19,238 bases of DNA from CAZCQG01 sp964500775. GTDB taxonomy: Bacteria; Campylobacterota; Campylobacteria; Campylobacterales; CAZCQG01. Below are positions 14,237-19,238 of this stretch, one piece after another (position 1 is the stretch's first letter; each line of letters starts with the position of its first letter). The position numbers and the translations under genes were made by a program. The DNA lies in contig CAZCQG010000037.1 of NCBI GenBank assembly GCA_964500775.1, forward strand, positions 1 through 19,238, given 5' to 3'. The notes beneath the pieces are model-generated. The model did not search any database. It saw only the letters and a list, made by a program, of their open reading frames with translations, and was not told the DNA's origin.

Positions 14237-15742
14237 ATGGCAAAAATAAACCCTAATAGTGATTTTGACTTTATTGAAAAAGCTGATATTAGCAATGCTA
14301 GAGACTATTCAAAGTTTCTACATTCAATTAAATTTGATAATTTTAAGCATATTATAGAATTAACAATCAACTTTTTGAAACCTGTAAGCATAATTAGCGG
14401 AACTAACAAGATAGGTAAAACAACTATTTTAACCGCTTTGGCTTGCAGTCACTTTAATTTTTTAAAAAGAAATTCCACCAATGGTAAATTTGAAAGACAT
14501 ACTTGGAATGCTCTCATAAAAATGACGGATAGCGATTCCCAAGAAAACGACTGGACATACTACATCACGTACAGGGAAGGCGACAAAACACAAACAAAAA
14601 GGGGTCAAAAGAAAAAAGCTACCGGAAAATGGAATGGCTTAGGCAAAAAAGAATCTCAAATTAAAAAGAGACAAGTTGTATTGATAGACCTTGATAGGGC
14701 AATACCGTTAAGAAGCACATCTAAAACCTCATATTCCAAAGCACGTAACGCAGTAGGAGAAGATTATAAAAAGAAAGAAAGATTACAAGAATATCTTTCG
14801 TATATTTTTGAAGAAGCCTATTCGGAAATAAAAAAGTTAGCTACCCACATAGATAAAGATGTCGTTGCATACAACACTGGAAAAAAATATTCTAGCTTTA
14901 ATTCTGCCTCAGGAGAAGATGTTATTACTAGAACCCTGCTTGATATTCTAGATGCAGATAAAGATGCTTTAATTCTTATTGATGAAATAGAGGTCGGTTT
15001 GCATCCAAAAATACAAAGAAAACTACTGGAAGTTATCTATCATGTATCAAGAGAAGAAAAAAAACAATTCATTATCACCACTCATTCTCCTTCTATATTT
15101 ACCCATGTAGGCAACGAATCAAGGATTTTTATTGATAAAAAAAATGATGGAACGTTAAAAGCTATACAGCCCGCACGAACAAATGAAGCATTATCTAAAA
15201 TGGATAGTAATCTATATCCCTTATTAGATATTTTTTGCGAGGATATTGTCGCGAAAAAAATTATACAAGAATCATTTAAATGGATTAAGAATAACACCGA
15301 TTTTGAGATGATAGACAAACTGTGCAACATTATCGTAACGGGTACTGCTTCAGAGACGCATAAAATTTTTCTATCACATCAACGCACATACGAGCATAAA
15401 AAAATCAAAACAGGTTATGTTTGCATTTTAGATGGGGATCAAGTCTCTAACTTTAATTGTGAGGATGGACTATTTTTTTTGCACACCGATGGCTTAGCTC
15501 CTGAAAAATTTCTCGTAGGCTTATACCTTGCTGAAAATAATAATAGCACTTTGCAGTACCATTATGAATCTTCAGATCCTCATATTTTATTCAACAAAAT
15601 GACTGAATACAACATTGCCAATGATAATGCTAATGCTTTTGAAATTTGCTGGGAAATATACAAAACAAAAGATAAATATGTCACTTTTATGAGCGAGCTA
15701 ACATATTTTTTAATAAACCAAATAAACAAGTTTAGCAAGTAG
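14237..15742 (+). CDS. OLD-family-like ATPase with TOPRIM-type nuclease domain (putative defence protein)
   Basis: The 501-residue protein begins with an AAA/ABC-type ATPase: LHSIKFDNFKHIIEL, Walker A GTNKIGKTT (55-63), signature-like FNSASGEDV (221-229), Walker B ALILIDEIEVGLHP with D249/E250, and H-loop FIITTHSPS with H283. This is the RecF/SMC-like layout of OLD nucleases. The C-terminal half has possible TOPRIM residues: E335 in CEDIVAKKI and the DGD at 399-401 in YVCILDGDQVSN. OLD proteins act as DNA nucleases, and relatives serve in Gabija (GajA), PARIS and retron defence. No helicase, toxin or reverse transcriptase partner is adjacent, so it looks like the stand-alone class. Base composition is clearly lower in G+C than neighbours, suggesting transfer. 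TOPRIM assignment is less certain than the ATPase. Confidence 0.75.
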   Translation: MAKINPNSDFDFIEKADISNARDYSKFLHSIKFDNFKHIIELTINFLKPVSIISGTNKIGKTTILTALACSHFNFLKRNSTNGKFERHTWNALIKMTDSDSQENDWTYYITYREGDKTQTKRGQKKKATGKWNGLGKKESQIKKRQVVLIDLDRAIPLRSTSKTSYSKARNAVGEDYKKKERLQEYLSYIFEEAYSEIKKLATHIDKDVVAYNTGKKYSSFNSASGEDVITRTLLDILDADKDALILIDEIEVGLHPKIQRKLLEVIYHVSREEKKQFIITTHSPSIFTHVGNESRIFIDKKNDGTLKAIQPARTNEALSKMDSNLYPLLDIFCEDIVAKKIIQESFKWIKNNTDFEMIDKLCNIIVTGTASETHKIFLSHQRTYEHKKIKTGYVCILDGDQVSNFNCEDGLFFLHTDGLAPEKFLVGLYLAENNNSTLQYHYESSDPHILFNKMTEYNIANDNANAFEICWEIYKTKDKYVTFMSELTYFLINQINKFSK

Positions 15743-15778
15743 TAGTTATAAGTTTCTTACTCAATCACAAATCACTCT

Positions 15779-15797
15779 TCTGCCCAAAATGGGCAGA
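15779..15797. terminator. Hairpin between the convergent OLD-like gene and ferredoxin gene
   Basis: TCTGCCCA and TGGGCAGA form a perfect 8-bp stem with an AAA loop. It sits in the 62-base gap between convergent genes, followed on the plus strand by GAGGATTTTAAT. A bidirectional terminator is likely although the T run is short. Confidence 0.6.
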
Positions 15798-15804
15798 GAG
15801 GATT

Positions 15805-16104
15805 TTAATATCGTAGTCTGATGCTTCCGCCGCCTTTTACGATCTTCATCTGGCAGGATAGTCTGCTAGATAGATGGTGGTCAGGCATAGTTGAAAGGAC
15901 TTTTTTCTCTTTGTCATTGAGCGGGCTTAGGAAATCCATACCTTCGAGTACGTTTATCACGCAAGTACCGCATTCGCCGTCTCTGCAACCAAAAGGAATC
16001 GAGCTACCGCTTTTTTCCGCTACGTCTTGTATTGTTGCACCTACAGGCACCTTTATCGCTAGAAAATCGTTTACGATCTCCACTCTTGTTAAATTATCAG
16101 CCAT
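15805..16104 (-). CDS. 2Fe-2S ferredoxin (nif-associated)
   Basis: The 99-residue protein is a plant/adrenodoxin-type ferredoxin. Its cluster ligands are C40, C45 and C48 in FGCRDGECGTCVINV and C84 in SRLSCQMKI. It is a small soluble electron carrier. As the last gene of the nif run (17 bases after nifZ, with AAGGAGAG before the ATG), it probably supplies electrons to nitrogenase or to cofactor assembly. Several ferredoxins in nif clusters look like this, so I give no symbol. Confidence 0.9.
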   Translation of the reverse strand: MADNLTRVEIVNDFLAIKVPVGATIQDVAEKSGSSIPFGCRDGECGTCVINVLEGMDFLSPLNDKEKKVLSTMPDHHLSSRLSCQMKIVKGGGSIRLRY

Positions 16105-16121
16105 CTTTCTCTCCTTGTATT

Positions 16122-16481
16122 TTAAGATTGATATTTTTCTTTACGGTGTGCTTTCATAAAAGAAAGCTCCGCTTCGACGTCGTCTTTAAAACCGTCGTCG
16201 ATACTCTCCAATTCAAACTCTCTGCATCCTATCACAAGCCCTTCGTTCAAAAAATCCACCTCGTAGATTCTGATAGTTTGCAAAAAATCGCCTACATGCC
16301 GCACATACCCCGTAGCGCCTGCCTTTATGATGACATCGCCCACTTTTGAAAACGCATACGTCCCGTCGTTCTTTATATCTTTGAGCAGCTTCACGCACTC
16401 CCCGATATTAAAGACGGGAAGAATCTCATCTTTGCTAGAGCTTGAGAGACTATTTTGCTGTGCAGGGGTCAAATGATCCAT
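16122..16481 (-). CDS. nifZ: Nitrogen fixation protein NifZ
   Basis: NifZ helps P-cluster maturation of the MoFe protein. The 119-residue product shows the family pattern: GECVKLLKDIKNDGTY, KVGDVIIKAGATGYVRHVG, FLQTIRIYEVDFLNEG and VIGCREFELE. The ATG at 16481 has GGAG 6 bases upstream, inside the 3' end of nifW; the two genes overlap by 32 bases. The N-terminal 25 residues, rich in Ser and Gln, precede the conserved part. Confidence 0.88.
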   Translation of the reverse strand: MDHLTPAQQNSLSSSSKDEILPVFNIGECVKLLKDIKNDGTYAFSKVGDVIIKAGATGYVRHVGDFLQTIRIYEVDFLNEGLVIGCREFELESIDDGFKDDVEAELSFMKAHRKEKYQS

Positions 16482-16800
16482 GGCTCTCTCCGCTCGTGCA
16501 CGCCGTAGCGCTCATACAGCTCATACATCCGCCCGTACGCTCAAACATACTCCAAACATCCGCCGCACTCGGGCTGTATCCGTTTTCAAAGTTTTTGTAC
16601 ACCGAAAGAAATGCGAAACGGTAGAACTCCAACGCTTTTGATTCTTCAAGCCCTTGAGTGTCGATTTTAGTGATCATTTCGCCAAACTTCTTCAAGATAT
16701 GAAGCCGCTTCACTACGTTGAGTTTTTCGTTTGATTCTATGCCGAAAAACTCTAAAAACTCTTCGAAATCTTCTAGTTTGTTAAATTCACTCATCTGCAT
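16450..16800 (-). CDS. nifW: Nitrogenase-stabilizing/protective protein NifW with Cys-rich tail
   Basis: NifW supports MoFe-protein maturation and protects it from oxygen. The 116-residue product matches in FEEFLEFFGIESNEKLNVVK, RLHILKKFGEMI and EFYRFAFLSVYKNFENG. The ATG at 16800 is chosen because AAAGGA lies 6 bases upstream; a second ATG at 16794 is possible. The frame is open upstream into the ferredoxin gene without a good start. After the usual end comes a tail with four cysteines, C92-x2-C95-x5-C101-x11-C113, which I do not associate with NifW in general. It overlaps nifZ by 32 bases. Confidence 0.85.
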   Translation of the reverse strand: MQMSEFNKLEDFEEFLEFFGIESNEKLNVVKRLHILKKFGEMITKIDTQGLEESKALEFYRFAFLSVYKNFENGYSPSAADVWSMFERTGGCMSCMSATACTSGESHGSFDPCTAK

Positions 16801-16831
16801 CTCAAATCCTTTCAAAATCAAATCGCGACCC

Positions 16832-17077
16832 TTAGGCGGCGTGGCTGAAGCACCCTTTCGGACATACTTTCTCGCATACCAAACAACCGATGCAATCACC
16901 GTCGTTCTCTAGCACCATATACTTTATCTCATCGCCGTCGTCATTCTCTCCCTCTTCGAGATTCATGACGTTGCTCGGACAGGCTTTATAGCATCTCCCG
17001 CAGGCGATACATTTTTCCTTATCGAGCGCCACTACAAACTTTTGAACCCACTCGGCTCCCGCTTTTGTTTTAGCCAC
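16832..17077 (-). CDS. fdxB: 4Fe-4S ferredoxin of the nif cluster (FdxB/ferredoxin III type)
   Basis: The 81-residue protein has two cluster motifs: C23-x2-C26-x2-C29-x3-C33 (CIACGRCYKAC) and C62-x2-C65-x2-C68-x3-C72 (CIGCLVCEKVC), with an extra C76. WVQKFVVALDKEKCIACGRC resembles FdxB proteins encoded after nifX genes, which carry electrons during nitrogenase cofactor assembly. The start is GTG (17077-17075), sharing one base with the upstream stop (TAGTG), and AGGAGG lies about 6 bases upstream. Confidence 0.88.
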   Translation of the reverse strand: MAKTKAGAEWVQKFVVALDKEKCIACGRCYKACPSNVMNLEEGENDDGDEIKYMVLENDGDCIGCLVCEKVCPKGCFSHAA

Positions 17078-17511
17078 TATTTGCCTCCTTTGTAAGTTTG
17101 AAATTTCTCTACCGCGCCTTGGAGCATCTTTGCTCCGTCATCCAAAAACTTCTCCAAATCTCGGTATCCGAATCTATGCGCATCCCTATGATGCTTGTCT
17201 ACGAGCACGAGACCTTGACCGAGCACCACCGCCCTGCCAAATCCCTCGCCGCTCATCTCCATCACCACGCTTGCCATCTCCCCCGTTGCCTTTTCAAACG
17301 CAAGCGCGAGTGCTTCGTACATCATCCGAATATCTTTTTTCGTGAGTTCGTTGATGTCGCCCACGAGCGGTATCTCTTTGAGCTGTTCTTTGGTTTTTAC
17401 GTATTTATTTGTCAAAAGCTCTTCGTCGCTTAGCTTGCTCCAGCTGCCGTAAAGGTCGAGCGCGCGCACTTGGGCGATGATGGTTTTGGTAAACAACTCT
17501 TTAAAATCCAC
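17077..17511 (-). CDS. NifX-associated nitrogen fixation protein (DUF269)
   Basis: The 144-residue protein carries the DUF269 pattern: IIAQVRALDLYGSWSKLSD, IPLVGDIN, YEALALAFEKATG, MEMSGEGFGRAVVL and HRDAHRFGYRDL. This small helical protein is encoded directly after nifX in many diazotrophs; its exact role is unknown. The start is GTG, one base after the nifX stop, with GAGGAGG inside the nifX end as ribosome site, so it is translationally coupled. Confidence 0.9.
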   Translation of the reverse strand: MDFKELFTKTIIAQVRALDLYGSWSKLSDEELLTNKYVKTKEQLKEIPLVGDINELTKKDIRMMYEALALAFEKATGEMASVVMEMSGEGFGRAVVLGQGLVLVDKHHRDAHRFGYRDLEKFLDDGAKMLQGAVEKFQTYKGGK

Positions 17512-17512
17512 C

Positions 17513-17881
17513 TTACGCCTCCTCTTTGGCGATGATTCTTCTTATCCACGGCGGAGGATTCCCTTTGAGCATCGCTACTAAATCTTTGGCAGCAGATTCT
17601 ATGGTCTTCTCTTCGGTCACCTTGATGGGGTGGATTTTGTTATTTATCACTTTTGCCGCGGCGGTCGGTCCGATGGCTTCGCAATACATTATCGAGACAT
17701 CTTTGATAGCGTCTATCTTGGCTTGGATCTTTTCTGCCTCGTTGTTGTCGTCAAAGTCGGTTTTTACGACCTCTTTGAGAAAATATCCTTCTTTATTTAT
17801 CTCGTAAACGGCAAATTGTTTTGCCCATCCGAAATGCTCGTTGATGTTTTCCAAGTCCTTTGTCGCAAACGCTACTTTCAT
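17513..17881 (-). CDS. nifX: Nitrogenase cofactor carrier NifX
   Basis: NifX binds NifB-co and the VK-cluster during FeMo-co synthesis. The 122-residue protein begins MKVAFATKDLENINEHFGWA and continues FAVYEI, MYCEAIGPTAAAKVI and GNPPPWIRRI, as in the NifX/NifB C-domain family. The ATG at 17881 is chosen because AAGGAGAG lies just upstream; the open frame to 17932 would overlap nifN. It comes 40 bases after nifN. Confidence 0.93.
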   Translation of the reverse strand: MKVAFATKDLENINEHFGWAKQFAVYEINKEGYFLKEVVKTDFDDNNEAEKIQAKIDAIKDVSIMYCEAIGPTAAAKVINNKIHPIKVTEEKTIESAAKDLVAMLKGNPPPWIRRIIAKEEA

Positions 17882-17921
17882 AATCTCTCCTTGTAGTCCG
17901 TAATTTCGTATCACTTTGATC

Positions 17922-19205
17922 TTATAGACCATCGTGATGTCCTATACATTTGTTTGCCATCTCTTTGAGGAAGTAGCTCGACCCCTCGTAAAGTTGGTAA
18001 AAACTCAATTGATTCCCGACCTCTTCGTAGTTTGGATACCCGACGAGGAAGAGTTTTTTATGGTATTTGTGGGCGAGTTTTTCGGCGTGAAAGTTTCCCA
18101 CGATAACATCGATAGAATCAATGTTTTTTTCCAAATCCTCAAAATCGCCGACAAGCACAGATTCTGCGGCTATGGAATCATTGGCAGCTTTCTCTTCGGG
18201 GACTATCGCCAAAGGAATCTTCCCGCCGACTTCGCGCAAAGCGTGTGAGATTCCGACCAAGAGATCAGATTCGCCGATAAGTCCAAATCGGAGTTTCCCC
18301 ATCACAAAGTGCGAATCTAGCATCATATCACGCAACCTGTCGCGCCATCTTTTCACTTGATTCGGCACGCTTAAACGCATCTCGTTACAGAGAAAATCTC
18401 CTAGTCTATCGCTCGCTTCTAGTCCGCTTAATGATTCAAACAATGCGGTTTTTATATTTTGATTTTTCTCTTTTAGTGATTTTAAAGCCGATTCCATCGA
18501 GCTCCCGATGGCTATCGCACTGCCGCAAGTCGCAAGCTCTTTTATTTCGGATACTTTGATTCCGCCACCGCTGATGCTTCCTTGTTTCTCGCCCAAATAT
18601 CCATCAAGCGAATCGGATAAATCGGGCAACGCATACGCACAAAGACCGAAGCTCTCCAAAAAGAGTTTCAGTTTCTCTACCTCAATCGGCGTCATATTGA
18701 CGTTGGGCAGTATCGCGATTTTTTTCATATCACAATCACTTTTTTCCTCTACGAGTTGCTCGATGAGGGCTTTGACGCTTTTCGCCCAGCCCCCTTCGAG
18801 TCCGTCCTCATAGTCGGGCGTATTGACATAGACGATGTTTTTGCCCGTGTTTGCCATCACGAGTTTAGCCGCACCTTTGACATCATCCCCTTTTGTCTCG
18901 GTCATCCCCGTAGTAAAAAGACCGATAAGTTCGGGGTCTACTTTTTTGAGGATGTTTTGGACTGCTTCGGCTATCACCCTGTCCCCGCCGTCTATCACCG
19001 CGGTCACGTCGTTTACCGCCGTCGTTTGGACTGCTATAGGATCACAAAAATGTCTCGTGAAAAGGACTTTGCTAAAGCTCGCACACCCTTGCGCACCGTG
19101 CATCAAAGGCATACATTTATCTACTCCCAAAAACGCCAAAAGCGCACCCATCGGGGAGCTGTGTTTGATAGGATTGACTTGTAACGGTTTCATAGGCTTG
19201 CTCAT
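17922..19205 (-). CDS. nifN: Nitrogenase iron-molybdenum cofactor assembly scaffold subunit NifN
   Basis: NifN forms the NifEN scaffold on which the FeMo-co precursor is matured. The 427-residue protein has KPLQVNPIKHSSPMGALLAF, MHGAQGCASFSKVLFTRHF, DPIAVQTTAVNDVTAVIDGG and the family-wide LFTTGMTETKGDDV, placing it in the NifK/NifN family. The N-terminus is short, without the NifK extension, favouring NifN. The ATG at 19205 is chosen because GGAGG lies 7 bases upstream; an in-frame TTG at 19220 would include that site. The ATG overlaps an upstream stop as ATGA. Confidence 0.93.
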   Translation of the reverse strand: MSKPMKPLQVNPIKHSSPMGALLAFLGVDKCMPLMHGAQGCASFSKVLFTRHFCDPIAVQTTAVNDVTAVIDGGDRVIAEAVQNILKKVDPELIGLFTTGMTETKGDDVKGAAKLVMANTGKNIVYVNTPDYEDGLEGGWAKSVKALIEQLVEEKSDCDMKKIAILPNVNMTPIEVEKLKLFLESFGLCAYALPDLSDSLDGYLGEKQGSISGGGIKVSEIKELATCGSAIAIGSSMESALKSLKEKNQNIKTALFESLSGLEASDRLGDFLCNEMRLSVPNQVKRWRDRLRDMMLDSHFVMGKLRFGLIGESDLLVGISHALREVGGKIPLAIVPEEKAANDSIAAESVLVGDFEDLEKNIDSIDVIVGNFHAEKLAHKYHKKLFLVGYPNYEEVGNQLSFYQLYEGSSYFLKEMANKCIGHHDGL

Positions 19206-19238
19206 TGTACCGCCTCCCAAGGGGCAGGTTTGCCCACG
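19202..19238 (-). CDS. nifE: Last codons of the upstream gene, probably nifE (partial)
   Basis: One minus-strand frame reads VGKPAPWEAVQ and then TGA, which overlaps the nifN ATG by the ATGA arrangement. A C-terminal PWE-type end is consistent with NifE, and nifE normally precedes nifN. Only 11 residues are visible, so the identity rests on context. Confidence 0.55.
   Translation of the reverse strand, partial: VGKPAPWEAVQ

Noticed and set aside
17882..17932. Longer nifX start
   Set aside because: It would begin inside nifN and place the strong AAGGAGAG within the coding region; the ATG at 17881 matches the family's start.
1..19238. CRISPR arrays, insertion sequences, integrases, rRNA
   Set aside because: No regularly spaced repeats, transposase or integrase motifs, or rRNA signatures were seen in the window.

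Overview
The window looks like a chromosomal segment of a nitrogen-fixing Campylobacterota (epsilonproteobacterium), probably a Sulfurimonas/Sulfuricurvum-like free-living lineage. The evidence is the short sigma-54, a threonyl-tRNA synthetase with a reduced N-terminus, the infC-rpmI-rplT and glmM-lspA arrangements, HQWKQP-type histidine kinases, TTG/GTG starts, and -10-dominated promoters. The lineage is inferred from protein character, not from a search.

Layout. (1) 1-2738: a PAS-domain sensor (probably a chemoreceptor, cut by the window edge) is divergent from a two-gene operon. That operon encodes a soluble PAS histidine kinase and a protein with a globin-coupled-sensor-like N-terminus. 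(2) 2783-7787, minus strand: housekeeping block glmM > lspA > tRNA-Val(GAC) > thrS > infC > rpmI > rplT. (3) 7875-9240, plus strand: rpsT and prfA, with a long hairpin over the prfA stop codon. (4) 9352-12892, plus strand: two paralogous REC-PAS response regulators flanking msrA. The second has its own upstream region with three 11-bp-phased TTNTAAC repeats and a receiver domain that departs from consensus. (5) 12912-14141, minus strand: rpoN. (6) 14237-15742, plus strand: a lone, AT-rich OLD-family-like ATPase/TOPRIM gene, the best candidate for horizontally acquired defence. (7) 15805-19238, minus strand: the end of a tightly packed nif operon, (nifE) > nifN > nifX > DUF269 gene > 4Fe-4S ferredoxin > nifW > nifZ > 2Fe-2S ferredoxin.

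The most notable signal links regions 1 and 4. The globin-like protein and both response regulators end in the same roughly 150-residue helical domain. It carries the signature EKSAIDIHYLDAS and an extreme C-terminal D-(L/F)-x-L-F tail. I do not recognise this domain as a named family. With a heme-type candidate, PAS sensors, methionine sulfoxide reductase, sigma-54 and nitrogenase assembly genes nearby, a redox/oxygen-responsive signalling network is a reasonable but unproven reading. No gene-free stretch exceeds 300 bases; the longest (11303-11476) carries the phased repeats and a promoter-like region. No CRISPR array, insertion sequence or rRNA was seen.
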